NCBI GenBank assembly: GCA_021817985.1
Contig: JAKAFK010000037.1
Span: 1-35,749 of the forward strand
Length of the DNA: 35,749 nt
Origin: Pseudomonadota bacterium
GTDB taxonomy: Bacteria > Pseudomonadota > Gammaproteobacteria > Burkholderiales > JAKAFK01
Reading direction: 5' to 3'
Below the pieces are notes generated by a model, which saw only the letters and a program-made list of their open reading frames with translations, had not been told where the DNA came from and ran no database searches. Positions 1 to 7,215 of the stretch are shown here, in pieces (within the stretch, counting starts at the first letter, position 1; each line of letters starts with the position of its first letter). A program made the position numbers and the translations under genes.

Positions 1-40
1 TCCCCAGCGCACTTTCGAAAAGCTTCTCACTCATGGCCAT
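1..40 (-). CDS. ISL3-like transposase, N-terminal end (cut by window edge)
   Basis: Reading leftward from an ATG at 40 (or 34) the frame gives MAMSEKLFESALG, which resembles the first residues of ISL3-family (IS204/IS1001/IS1165) transposases. A weak purine-rich stretch (GAGGCAGGG) lies just before the start. Only about 13 residues are visible, so the assignment rests on a short match plus the presence of an ISL3-like C-terminal fragment at 1098-1370 on the other strand. No terminal inverted repeat could be fixed in bases 41-172. Confidence 0.35.
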   Translation of the reverse strand, partial: MAMSEKLFESALG

Positions 41-256
41 CCCTGCCTCAATACGAATGGCCTAAAGGATACTGTATCGTGGGCTTATACGCCCGCCGCT
101 ACCCATTCAAAATTCAACAGAGGCCTTTATTTCAGATCCACGCGCACTTCCACAACCGCGAGTCGCCCCCCATTGTTTCACCGCGACTCATCTGCACGCG
201 GTGCAGTATCGCCCAACAAAAGTGCCGGTGGATCGCGATTCAGTGCAAGCGCCAAC

Positions 257-592
257 ACCATTGACCGACTCAAGCCTATGTTGCGAGGCTGGATGAGCTA
301 CTTCCGGTTGACGGAGGTAAAGGGGGTGTTGCAGGATCTGGACGGGTGGATCAGGCGCCGACCGCGCTGCCTGCTATGGCAGCATGGAAAGCGCGTGTTC
401 GCCCGCGCCAGGATGCTGATGAAGCGGGGGCTAACGGAAGAACGGGCATGGCGCTCCGCCACGAACCAACGCGGGGCGTGGTGGAACTCGGGCGCAAGTC
501 ACATGAACGAAGCCTTCCCAAAGTCCTACTTCGACCACTTGGGGCTGGTCTCGCTGGCAGATACTTGCCGGCGCTTCCAGTGTGTTTCGTGA
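257..592 (+). pseudogene. ltrA: group II intron reverse transcriptase/maturase, C-terminal remnant
   Basis: The frame ending with TGA at 592 encodes the C-terminal maturase (X/thumb) portion of a bacterial LtrA-type protein. Recognisable pieces are TIDRLKPMLRGWMSYFRL, then WIRRRPRCLLW, then GLTEERAWRSATNQRG, and the typical C-terminus KSYFDHLGLVSL. The reverse-transcriptase palm with its YADD motif is absent; sequence before about 257 is not recognisable maturase, so the gene has lost its 5' three quarters. It is followed directly by the intron's own domain V and VI RNA, which confirms the identity. It cannot encode a working reverse transcriptase, but the RNA could in principle recombine with the 5' intron piece at 4042. 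Confidence 0.8.
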
Positions 593-664
593 ACCGCCGG
601 ATGCGGAACCGCACGTCCGGTGGTGTGAGAGGACGGCGGGGGCGACCCCGCCTCCTACTCGATT
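593..664 (+). ncRNA. group II intron domains V-VI and 3' splice end
   Basis: Bases 591-625 fold into the short catalytic domain V hairpin (a CCGGATGCGG strand pairing with CCGCACGTCCGG), followed by the TGAGAGGACGG linker and a domain VI hairpin (GGCGGGG pairing with CCCCGCC) ending in the usual CTACTCGAT near 664. This is the standard 3' end of proteobacterial group II introns carrying LtrA-type proteins. The matching 5' domains are not upstream here, so this is a 3'-half remnant. Confidence 0.8.
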
Positions 665-665
665 G

Positions 666-733
666 AGCCGCTCAAAGCGGCTATACGGGGTCGCTAGCGC
701 GGCCCCGATTCATAGCGCCACCGTTACGGTGAC
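666..733. repeat. hairpins at the end of the IS200/IS605-like element
   Basis: Bases 666-682 form a perfect hairpin (AGCCGCT, loop CAA, AGCGGCT), bases 696-715 an imperfect one (GGGG and CCCC arms), and 719-733 a third (CACCG, TTA, CGGTG). They lie just beyond the 3' end of the IS200-like tnpA gene. HUH transposases recognise subterminal hairpins, so one of these is the likely right-end hairpin. The exact cleavage site cannot be read from sequence alone. Confidence 0.45.
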
Positions 734-736
734 GGG

Positions 737-1120
737 TCAGCGCCACAGATTCAGCTGATCCAGTCGCGCGTCTTCCTGCTCCTGGTTCCGGATATACTCT
801 CGTATCGTCGCTTCGTCTCTGCCTACCGTGGATACGAAGTACCCCCTCGCCCAGAAATGCTGCCCGACAAAACCTCGCTTGCGCTCGCCATACACCCGCG
901 CCAGGTGGATCGCACTTCTCCCCTTGATGTACCCGATTACCTGCGACACCGCATATTTCGGCGGGATCGCGATCATCATATGCACATGATCCGGCATCAG
1001 GTGTCCTTCCTCGATGCGGCTCTCCTTGCGCTCCGCAAGCTGTCGAAACAGCTCCCCGAGGTGCCTCCTCAACTCTTCGTACAACGCCAGCAGGATCGCA
1101 CCGCTCAAATCGTTCAGCAA
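737..1120 (-). pseudogene. tnpA: IS200/IS605-family transposase TnpA, 5'-truncated
   Basis: The product carries the HUH motif of Y1 transposases in HLMPDHVHMMIAIP, the conserved IKGRSAIHLAR segment, FWARGYFVSTVG with the region of the catalytic tyrosine, and the C-terminal IREYIRNQEQED. Full-length relatives are about 140-150 residues and begin with a strand containing a HVVF-PKYR motif. Here that N-terminus is missing: homology starts at LYEELRRHLGE (around position 1085) and the first residues of the 127-residue frame read across a junction into an ISL3 transposase fragment on the opposite strand. The catalytic core remains but the first beta strand is gone, so it is probably inactive. Confidence 0.8.
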
Positions 1121-1370
1121 GACGTTACGCAGTCACGCCGAGGGCATCTGCAACTATGCGGCCTACCCGATCACGAGCGCCGTCATCGAAGCGGGCAATG
1201 TCGGCATTGGTTTGATCCGCAAACGGGCCAGGGGGCTACTGGACACCGAATACTTCAAACTCAAGATCAGACAGCTCAATCTGCCCGACACGGCCGAGCC
1301 CTTCTACCCATTACGCGGGCCGGGCTGCCGTAGCAAAAAAGCCCCGGAAAGCAACAAAGCTACCGTATGA
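1098..1370 (+). pseudogene. ISL3-like transposase, C-terminal fragment
   Basis: From about 1098 the frame reads APLKSFSKTLRSHAEGICNY, then EAGNVGIGLIRKRARG and EYFKLKIRQLNLPD, ending with TGA at 1370. This is the C-terminal end of the DDE domain of ISL3-family transposases, including the region of the last catalytic acidic residue (the E in IEAGN). Everything upstream is IS200-like sequence in the other orientation, so the fragment is created by a recombination junction near 1090-1100. The 83 residues cannot function alone. Confidence 0.7.
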
Positions 1371-1700
1371 AATCGACGAAGGACCAGATCCTTACATTAC
1401 TAAAATGTAATACGTATGTCAGGTTTCTGAACGGGAAAGAAGGGTACGATCACCATCGACATAATATAGATCTAAGGATCCGGATATTGTCTGTGTGCGG
1501 ATGTGTGCCGGTGGCTCCGAAACCGGCAGACCCCGGCGTTTAGGAAACCGACAGATCTTGCTCATTTCTTGAGCAACACGCATGACGAGGAAAGGTTGCA
1601 ATCTTCCCGGCCCTGGCCGCGTCCAATCGCCCTCGGGAACGGAAGGACACGCGAAGGGAAGAAGACGCCAGGCCGTTTGTAGAACAGCCTGCAGAGGAAT
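1371..1700. other. intergenic region before the cytochrome genes
   Basis: No gene was recognised here. Two inverted repeats are visible: TTACAT and ATGTAA at 1392-1397 and 1405-1410, and TTGCTCA and TGAGCAA at 1558-1564 and 1570-1576. They could be IS ends or operator sites. A longer frame at 1582-1881 has no recognisable product and poor coding character. Confidence 0.4.
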
Positions 1701-1784
1701 ATGGACGACTCGAAGAATGCCGATTTCTACACCGCCGGTTTTCAGGTCGCCGCTGACTCGGATGCGCACAACAAGAGCGTGTGA
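1701..1784 (+). CDS. possible 27-residue leader or fragment ORF
   Basis: A short frame starts with ATG at 1701 after a good ribosome binding site (AGAGGA, about 4 bases upstream) and encodes MDDSKNADFYTAGF followed by QVAADSDAHNKSV. It ends 107 bases before the cyc2-like start. It resembles no family known to me. It could be the start of a disrupted gene or a leader peptide for the cytochrome operon. Only the ribosome binding site argues that it is translated. Confidence 0.25.
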   Translation: MDDSKNADFYTAGFQVAADSDAHNKSV

Positions 1785-1891
1785 TCGGTGTTGGCAGTGC
1801 AAGGCAGTATCAGGATCGCGTGTTGTTGAAAGGAAATGTCTGGGTCGAGGCTTGTTGTCTGGGAATTTCTTTACGCTCTAAAGGGGACAAA

Positions 1892-3283
1892 ATGAAGCAA
1901 CGAATTACTAAGTGGTCAATTGCTGCCACATCGGCGGCGACTCTCGCCGCATTGGGATTCTCGGGACAGGCACATGCCGTGCCGAGCTTTGCGAGGCAAA
2001 CGGGCCTCGCCTGCTCGGCTTGCCACACGGTGTTTCCTGAGTTGACACCCCTAGGTCGCCGTTTCAAGCTGCAAGGCTATACGTGGACAACTAAGGCGGC
2101 GGCTGCTGCTGCCGTCAATGAGCAGACGGGCGACACGGTTCTGTCCTTGGCAAGCATTCCACCCATAACGCTTCTCCTGCAAGCCAGTGTGACACACTGG
2201 GCGAAGGCCCCCAACCCGGGGACTCACACCCAGAACCAGAACACCTATTTTCCACAGCAATTCAGCATCCTGTCAGCCGGTCGCGTGGCGCCCAATCTTG
2301 GCGCCTGGCTTCAGTTTACCTATTTCCAGCAAACGGGAACCTTCGGCATCGATAATAGCGACATCCGCTATGTCAGTGGTCTCTCACACCCCAACGATTT
2401 TCTTTGGGGCTTGGACGTGAACAACGGACCCACGGTTCAGGATGTGTGGAACACGGGTGGTTCGATCGCAGGAGGTACGGCTTGGGGGATTCCTTATTTC
2501 CCGGTTCCGAATGCGATCGCGGCGCCACAAAATCCAATGATGCTGACTATCCTCCAGCAGTCCGTGGGAGCGGGAGCCTATCTCTGGTATAAGAATGCAT
2601 TCTATGCCGAGCTGCAAGGGTATAGAGAGGCGAAAAACATTGCCACCGCGAATGATCACAATATAGGAGTCGGTGGTGGCACCCTTGATCAAACAGCTCC
2701 ATACTGGCGCCTTGGGTATGAACATGACTGGGGGAAGAATTCCTGGCAAGTTGGCACCCTGGGCATGTACGCACACTTTACGCCCGGTGCGGCGGCTTCA
2801 CTGTCGCAGACGAATATCTACCGCGATATGGGTCTCGACACGCAATATGAATACATCGGCGACAACAACATCTATACGGTAGAAGCCAGCTACATGAACG
2901 AGCATCAAGATCACGATAGCTCGCTGGTCGGGCCGGGGCTGACCTACAGCAATTCGAGCGATACCCTTAATCGCTTCGAAGTGACGGGCAGTTATTATTA
3001 TCAGCGGCATTACGGTGGCTTCGTAAGTTTTACGTCGGAAACCGGCTCAAACGACGCAAATGCCTATTGCGGAGGAGTCGTGGGTAGCTGCAATGGTTCC
3101 CCGAAAGCCCAATGGGAGACGTTCGAAGTCGATTATTTGCCATACCTAAATACCAAACTGTTCCTGCAATATGATCTCTATAACAAGTTGGACAGCAATG
3201 CGAATGCATTCGCCGGAGCGGAATCGAGCCCCAGTGTGTCAGACAACAACCTCACCGTCGCTGGACTGTGGATGGCCTTCTGA
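1892..3283 (+). CDS. Cyc2-like outer-membrane monohaem cytochrome-porin
   Basis: The 463-residue protein has a Sec signal peptide (positive MKQR, hydrophobic core, cleavage after QAHA at about residue 29), then the segment VPSFARQTG followed by C41-S-A-C44-H45, a single c-type haem site, then ELTPLGRRFKLQGY. The remaining 400 residues are rich in aromatic, Gly, Ser and Asn residues in alternating strands and end in F, as in outer-membrane beta barrels. This haem plus barrel architecture and the FARQTG-CxxCH-P-LTP-GR-FKL-GY pattern match Cyc2, the outer-membrane electron acceptor of Fe(II) oxidisers, and related uncharacterised porin-cytochromes. The start at 1892 is chosen because AAGGGG lies just before it and the signal peptide begins there; the frame stays open to 1781. 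A c4-type cytochrome follows 13 bases downstream. The electron donor cannot be proved from sequence. Confidence 0.75.
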   Translation: MKQRITKWSIAATSAATLAALGFSGQAHAVPSFARQTGLACSACHTVFPELTPLGRRFKLQGYTWTTKAAAAAAVNEQTGDTVLSLASIPPITLLLQASVTHWAKAPNPGTHTQNQNTYFPQQFSILSAGRVAPNLGAWLQFTYFQQTGTFGIDNSDIRYVSGLSHPNDFLWGLDVNNGPTVQDVWNTGGSIAGGTAWGIPYFPVPNAIAAPQNPMMLTILQQSVGAGAYLWYKNAFYAELQGYREAKNIATANDHNIGVGGGTLDQTAPYWRLGYEHDWGKNSWQVGTLGMYAHFTPGAAASLSQTNIYRDMGLDTQYEYIGDNNIYTVEASYMNEHQDHDSSLVGPGLTYSNSSDTLNRFEVTGSYYYQRHYGGFVSFTSETGSNDANAYCGGVVGSCNGSPKAQWETFEVDYLPYLNTKLFLQYDLYNKLDSNANAFAGAESSPSVSDNNLTVAGLWMAF

Positions 3284-3296
3284 GGAGAGATCAGAG

Positions 3297-3968
3297 ATGG
3301 AATTCAATAGCATGAAACTCAAAAAGCCGAACCTTGGTCTGGCCTCTCCCGTATGGGCCCTTGTCTTTGCCGCCCTCATGTCGCAGGTTGGGGGTAACGT
3401 TGCGTTAGCGGGCCAACCAGGGAATGTGGCTGCACCCCGGATCGCTGAGACGCTATGCATCAACTGTCATGGCGCGCAAGGTCGTAATGATTCGTTGCTC
3501 TACCCGCAGCTGGCAGGGCAACCGGCATCCTACCTGGAGGCGCAACTAGTGGCGTTTAAAGATCGGACACGCGCAGACCCCCAAGCCCAGGTGTACATGT
3601 GGGGGTTCGCGGGTGGTCTAAGCGACAGCGCCATCAAGGAGCTGGCTGCCTATTATGCCGCTCAGACACCGGCTGCGGGTACGCCCCAGACAGCTGACCC
3701 ACGGGAAATCGCTGCAGGCAAGAAAATATTCATCGAAGGCATTCCTTCAGAGAACGTCCCGGCTTGTTTTGCGTGCCATGGAGAGGAAGCGCAGGGCAAA
3801 GCAACGTTCCCCCGCCTTGCGGGACAGCACCGTGACTACCTGGTCGACCAACTGCAGCATTTTAAGGATGGGCGAAGGTCCAACGCCATCATGCACAATA
3901 TCGTCAGGAACATGACAGACGAAGAGTTTGTGTCGGTCTCGGCGTACTTGGAGTCTCTTGGAAAGTAG
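3297..3968 (+). CDS. di-haem c4-type cytochrome (Cyc1-like)
   Basis: The 223-residue periplasmic protein starts 13 bases after the porin-cytochrome gene with a ribosome binding site (GAGGAGAG). A signal or anchor helix (about residues 15-38, ending VALAG) is followed by two tandem cytochrome c domains with haem sites CINCHG (C54) and CFACHG (C157). Both halves share the c4 pattern YPQLAGQ..YL..QL..F.DG/R. Likely methionine axial ligands are in QVYMWGF and NAIMHNI or RNMTDEE. In Acidithiobacillus ferrooxidans a c4-type di-haem cytochrome (Cyc1) is encoded beside cyc2 and carries electrons from the outer membrane to the oxidase; the adjacency here suggests the same job. No rusticyanin or cytochrome oxidase genes follow, because the operon ends at a terminator. 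Confidence 0.85.
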   Translation: MEFNSMKLKKPNLGLASPVWALVFAALMSQVGGNVALAGQPGNVAAPRIAETLCINCHGAQGRNDSLLYPQLAGQPASYLEAQLVAFKDRTRADPQAQVYMWGFAGGLSDSAIKELAAYYAAQTPAAGTPQTADPREIAAGKKIFIEGIPSENVPACFACHGEEAQGKATFPRLAGQHRDYLVDQLQHFKDGRRSNAIMHNIVRNMTDEEFVSVSAYLESLGK

Positions 3969-4005
3969 AACCAAGGCATACCAAGAACCGGGCATCAACT
4001 TTGGA

Positions 4006-4036
4006 ACGAAAAAGGGGGGCACTGCCTCCCTTTTTA
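4006..4036 (+). terminator. Rho-independent terminator of the cytochrome operon
   Basis: An A-rich, G-rich arm (AAAAAGGGGGGC) pairs with GCCTCCCTTTTT across a 3-base ACT loop, with one G-T pair, and the second arm runs into a T-rich tract (TTTTTATTTG). It lies about 40 bases after the di-haem cytochrome stop codon. A group II intron 5' end begins about 6 bases further on. Confidence 0.8.
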
Positions 4037-4041
4037 TTTGG

Positions 4042-4380
4042 GTGCGCCAGGCATGGCGCGTAGCGCCGTGACTGGCTCTGTCGGAACCGCTGTGGTGGCG
4101 GGGAAGACGACTTGGAGGTGGAAGTCCTCTACACCCCCGGCAAGGGGAAGTGTTAGCCGAACGGCAAGGGTGTCCGTCGTGAGTCGGAATCTGAAGGAAG
4201 CCGCAGGCAAAAGCTGGCCTGACGGCGAGGCAAGCGGATAGAGGCGGCGTAGCGGGGTGAGCAGGCCCATATCTGTAAAGCCCGATACTTGCACGGAACG
4301 CTACGACGTAAGTCCGACAGGCATAAGCAGGAAGGTCGCGCGCATTACCCTGGGAGATCTGTTCTCCTGCCTTGTGCTAC
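4042..4380 (+). ncRNA. group II intron 5' end (domain I), truncated
   Basis: The sequence begins GTGCGCCAGGC, the GUGYG-type 5' splice end of group II introns, and continues with typical domain I pieces: GGAGGTGGAAGTCCTC, AAGTGTTAGCCGAACGGCAA, GGAATCTGAAGGAAGCCG and, later, GTAAGTCCGACAGGCATAAG and CCTGGGAGATCTG. Similarity stops at about 4380, where an IS3-family fragment begins, so domains II-VI and the maturase are missing. The boundary sits immediately after a terminator hairpin, the type of site preferred by bacterial class C introns, though the class was not established here. Small ORFs inside this stretch are not real genes. Confidence 0.7.
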
Positions 4381-4390
4381 CGGCATCGCC

Positions 4391-4564
4391 TATAAAAGGG
4401 GGCCCTGGAAGAACAGGGAATCAGTGGAGTTGGCGACCCTGGAATGGGTGTCCTGGTTCAACCATCAACGCCTGCTGGGGCCCATCGGCTATATACCGCC
4501 CGCAGAAGCTGAGGCACAATACTACCGGCAGTTAGCCAAGGCGGAGACTGCCAATGTTACTTAA
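4391..4564 (+). pseudogene. IS3-family transposase OrfB, C-terminal fragment
   Basis: From 4391 the frame reads YKRGPWKNRESVELATLEWV, then SWFNHQRLLGPIGYIPPAEA, and ends with TAA at 4564. This is the C-terminal end of an IS3-family integrase-type transposase, downstream of the last catalytic glutamate. The 5' boundary coincides with the end of the group II intron fragment, so one element has truncated the other. It is followed by the element's right inverted repeat. Confidence 0.85.
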
Positions 4565-4570
4565 ACCAAA

Positions 4571-4598
4571 CAGCCTCCACGAAATCCGGGGCGATTCA
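4571..4598. repeat. IS3-family right inverted repeat
   Basis: The stretch CAGCCTCCACG...GGGGCGATTCA lies just after the OrfB stop codon. Its complement starts TGAATCGCCCCGG, the usual form of terminal repeats in this IS3 subgroup (TGAACCGCCCCGG). It fixes the end of the IS at 4598, which matters for the chrA start: any ATG before this point belongs to the IS. Confidence 0.65.
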
Positions 4599-4631
4599 CA
4601 GGCAAATCGGCACCCAAAGGCGGACGCAAGA

Positions 4632-5888
4632 ATGCGAAGCAACGGGATGGCGCCTAAGCAAGCGCAAGACCCGGCGACCCGCACAGTAGGGATGCCGCGG
4701 CAGGGGCCTGCGGTCTTTGCCGTCCTGGGCGTATTCCTCATCTTCCTCAGGCTGGGCCTGACCTCCTTTGGCGGCCCCATCGCCCATCTGGGCTATCTGC
4801 GCAGCGAATTCGTCGAGCGGCGCAAGTGGCTGGAGGACGCCGCCTATGTCGACCTGGTGGCCCTCTGCCAGTTTCTGCCGGGACCGGCGAGCAGCCAGGT
4901 AGGCATTGCCCTGGGCGCGCTGCGTGCCGGGCTGCCGGGTGCTGTGGCCGCGTGGGTCGGTTTCACGCTGCCTTCGGCCGCCATCATGATCGCCTTCGCC
5001 TACGGCCTGCGCTTCCTGCCGGACGCCTCCGCCGCCGGCTGGCTGCACGGCCTCAAGCTGGCCGCCGTCGCGGTGGTCGCCCAGGCGGTATGGAGCATGG
5101 GCCGGCAGTTTTGCCGCGACCGCGTGCGGGCATCCTTTGCCATGCTTGCCGCCGTCGCTGTCCTGCTGTGGACTTCCGCGTTGGCCCAAATGGCGGTCAT
5201 TGCCCTGGGTGCGCTTATCGGCCGGCGCCTGCTGCCGGCCGCACAGGCCGATGATGCGGCCCACGCCGATTTCCGCATCAGCCGCCGGATTTCCACTCTG
5301 GCATGGCTGCTGTTCTTTGCCCTGCTCGCGCTGTTGCCGCTATGGGCCGCCCTGAGCGGCAGCCACGCTCTGGCACTATTCGACAGCTTCTACCGTTCTG
5401 GTGCGCTGGTCTTTGGCGGCGGCCACGTGGTGCTGCCGCTGCTGCGCGCGCAGGTGGTACCGGCGGGTTGGGTGTCCGATAGTGATTTTCTCGCCGGCTA
5501 CGGCATGGCCCAGGCCTTGCCCGGCCCTTTGTTCAGCTTCGCCGCCTACTTGGGCGCCGTGAGCAGCGGCACCCCTCATGGCTGGATCGGAGGACTGCTG
5601 GCGCTGGGGGCGATATTCCTGCCCGCCTTTCTGCTGGTGCTGGGCGCGCTGCCGCACTGGAACCAATGGCGCACCCGGCCCGCCCTGCGCTCGGCGCTGG
5701 GCGGTGTGAACGCCGCGGTCGTGGGCATACTGCTCGCCGCCCTGTACAACCCGATCTTCCTCAGCGCGGTACGCGGCCCCGGCGACCTCGCCCTGGCGCT
5801 GGCGGCGTTTGCGCTGCTCATGTTCTGGAAGATCTCGCCCCTGTGGGTGGTGGTTTTCGCGGCGCTGGGCGGGGCCTGGCTGGCATGA
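4632..5888 (+). CDS. chrA: chromate transporter ChrA (CHR family)
   Basis: The protein has the duplicated CHR architecture: the first half carries FLRLGLTSFGGPIAHLGYLR and CQFLPGPASSQV, the second carries SGALVFGGGHVVLPLLR and AQALPGPLFSFAAYLG. About ten hydrophobic membrane segments are visible. Family members export chromate from the cytoplasm. The frame is open from 4554, but that ATG lies inside the IS3 end, so 4632 (MRSNGMAPK) or 4692 (MPRQGPAV) is the better start; conserved sequence begins near GPAVFAVLG. The stop overlaps the start of the next gene by ATGA, so the two are translationally coupled. The IS3 insertion has removed whatever native upstream region existed. Confidence 0.9.
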   Translation: MRSNGMAPKQAQDPATRTVGMPRQGPAVFAVLGVFLIFLRLGLTSFGGPIAHLGYLRSEFVERRKWLEDAAYVDLVALCQFLPGPASSQVGIALGALRAGLPGAVAAWVGFTLPSAAIMIAFAYGLRFLPDASAAGWLHGLKLAAVAVVAQAVWSMGRQFCRDRVRASFAMLAAVAVLLWTSALAQMAVIALGALIGRRLLPAAQADDAAHADFRISRRISTLAWLLFFALLALLPLWAALSGSHALALFDSFYRSGALVFGGGHVVLPLLRAQVVPAGWVSDSDFLAGYGMAQALPGPLFSFAAYLGAVSSGTPHGWIGGLLALGAIFLPAFLLVLGALPHWNQWRTRPALRSALGGVNAAVVGILLAALYNPIFLSAVRGPGDLALALAAFALLMFWKISPLWVVVFAALGGAWLA

Positions 5889-6679
5889 ATAGGCACGCTC
5901 TCGACGCGGCGCGTCGATTCGCGGCACGGCTGAAGGCCTGGCTGGGATACGGAAGCCTTGCCGGCGCCTGTCTCCATGCCGGCCTGGCGGCCGCCGGTCC
6001 GCCGTTCCGCACCGACGACCCCGAACCTGTCCCCGCAGGGCACTACGAGGCCTACCTCTTCAGCAGTGGCACGCAAGGCGACGGCGGCTGGAGCGGCGTG
6101 GGACCAGCCATCGAGTTCAACGATGGGTTCCACCGCGACATGATGGTCCACCTGGTCGTGCCGCTCGGCTACAGCCTGCCCGACGGCGGACCGCGCGCCC
6201 AGGGCCTGGGCGATATCGAGCTGGGGCTCAAAGCGCGTGTCCTGCACCAAACGCCCCAGCGGCCCGACCTTGGCGTTTTTCCGCTGGTCGAAGTGCCCAC
6301 CGGCAGCGCCGCCCGCGGACTGGGCAACGGGCATGCGCAGTTTTTCCTGCCGGTATGGGCGCAAAAGGATTTCGACCAAGGGCGCTGGACCACCTACGGC
6401 GGCGGCGGATACTGGATCCGTCACGGCGGAGACTTCCGCAACGGCTGGTTCGAGGGCGTGCTGCTGCAGCGCAATTTCAGCGCACTGAGCTTTCTCGGTG
6501 CCGAGCTGTATCACCAGGATGCGGACCGCGTCGGCGCCGGCGCCGCCACCGGCTTCGACATCGGCGGCAGCCTGCCCCTGCCTGGGCATAGTCAGCTGCT
6601 GTGGTCCCTCGGCCGCAACCTCACTAACGTTGCCGCCAATCGTTTTTCCTATTACATCGCCCTCTACCGGCTGTTCTGA
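5885..6679 (+). CDS. putative outer-membrane beta-barrel protein coupled to chrA
   Basis: The 264-residue product starts at the ATGA overlap with chrA. An N-terminal hydrophobic stretch (about residues 18-36, ending GLAAAGPP) looks like a signal peptide. The mature part has alternating hydrophobic strands, many Gly and aromatic residues (YGGGGYWIRHGG, FSALSFLGAELYHQDADRV) and ends in YRLF, all typical of outer-membrane barrels. Motifs PFRTDDPEPVPAGHYE and GLGDIELGLKARVL resemble the transporter-like family sometimes labelled MetA-pathway of phenol degradation (PF13557). The role is unknown; coupling to chrA suggests a function with the oxyanion exporter. The longer frame from 5666 overlaps chrA and is rejected as the start. 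Confidence 0.7.
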   Translation: MNRHALDAARRFAARLKAWLGYGSLAGACLHAGLAAAGPPFRTDDPEPVPAGHYEAYLFSSGTQGDGGWSGVGPAIEFNDGFHRDMMVHLVVPLGYSLPDGGPRAQGLGDIELGLKARVLHQTPQRPDLGVFPLVEVPTGSAARGLGNGHAQFFLPVWAQKDFDQGRWTTYGGGGYWIRHGGDFRNGWFEGVLLQRNFSALSFLGAELYHQDADRVGAGAATGFDIGGSLPLPGHSQLLWSLGRNLTNVAANRFSYYIALYRLF

Positions 6680-6922
6680 TTGGAGCGCCACACAAGTGGT
6701 GGCGATGCGACATGCGCCAGGATCGGGCAGGAATGGGCTAAGGGCGGTTAGGCGTGTACGCTGGAACTTCGCGAATATGCCGTGCACAGCTTTCGGGGAC
6801 ACCCCCATGAACCCCACCAGGCCGGTTGATGCCGTGTTGTTTCGTAAGCGTCATGAAAGCGCTCGCGTTTCGTGATTGTTACGATGCCATCTATTTGGTC
6901 ACGTCACGAAACAGAGGGCATC
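6680..6922 (+). other. region after the chrA operon
   Basis: No recognisable gene. A short frame at 6498-6875 overlaps the barrel gene in another phase and is not convincing. A promoter for the following small ORF may lie near 6870-6920 but no clear -35/-10 pair was found. Confidence 0.3.
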
Positions 6923-7193
6923 ATGGCTGAACAGCAAAACCGCGGTGGCCGCCCGAGTATCGGCGCAAAAGCGATGTCTCCCGCGCAGCGCCAAAAGCGC
7001 TACACAGACGCGCGTCGTGAGCGATCCATGCAGGCACAGATTTACGCGGAAAAGGTGCCAGGACGCAGGACTGCGGGCGTTGCTGGATGCTCTGACGGTG
7101 GATGTCATGGCCCTCGATGCCGCACCGAACAACAAGATGTCAACATCGCCCCTCGGCATGGCAATCATTGCCATCCCTTGCCATGTCTGGTAA
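6923..7193 (+). pseudogene. small unknown gene, probably frameshifted
   Basis: An ATG at 6923 follows GAGGGCATC and opens a basic protein (MAEQQNRGGRPSIGAKAMSP, then AQRQKRYTDARR). After about residue 43 (near 7050) this frame becomes unlike a protein, whereas another phase continues with QDAGLRALLDALTVDVMALD and ends at 7193. A one-base indel between them would give a protein of about 89 residues. I do not recognise the family; a basic N-terminus with a GRPSIG motif is seen in small plasmid or phage-type proteins. Bases 6952-6984 inside it are repeated perfectly at 7834-7866. Confidence 0.4.
6952..6984 (+). repeat. 33-bp direct repeat, left copy
   Basis: Bases 6952-6984 begin CCCGAGTATCGGCG and end GCGATGTCTCCCGC. 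The identical 33 bases occur at 7834-7866 in the same orientation; flanking bases differ (G against C before, G against A after). The copies enclose the parD-parE-like pair. Confidence 0.95.
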
Positions 7194-7215
7194 CTTCTGA
7201 GGAAGGAGGTGCGCC

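Noticed and set aside
857-1333. 158-residue plus-strand frame opposite the IS200-like transposase
   Set aside because: It is antisense to the recognised HUH transposase and has no recognisable product.
4038-4564. Small ORFs in the group II intron 5' region
   Set aside because: The sequence is explained by intron RNA structure and, after 4391, by the IS3 fragment.
4596-5264. 222-residue minus-strand frame over chrA
   Set aside because: It is antisense to the clear chrA gene, low-complexity, and has no family resemblance.
5576-6817. 413-residue minus-strand frame over chrA and the barrel gene
   Set aside because: It is a GC-rich shadow of two well-supported plus-strand genes.
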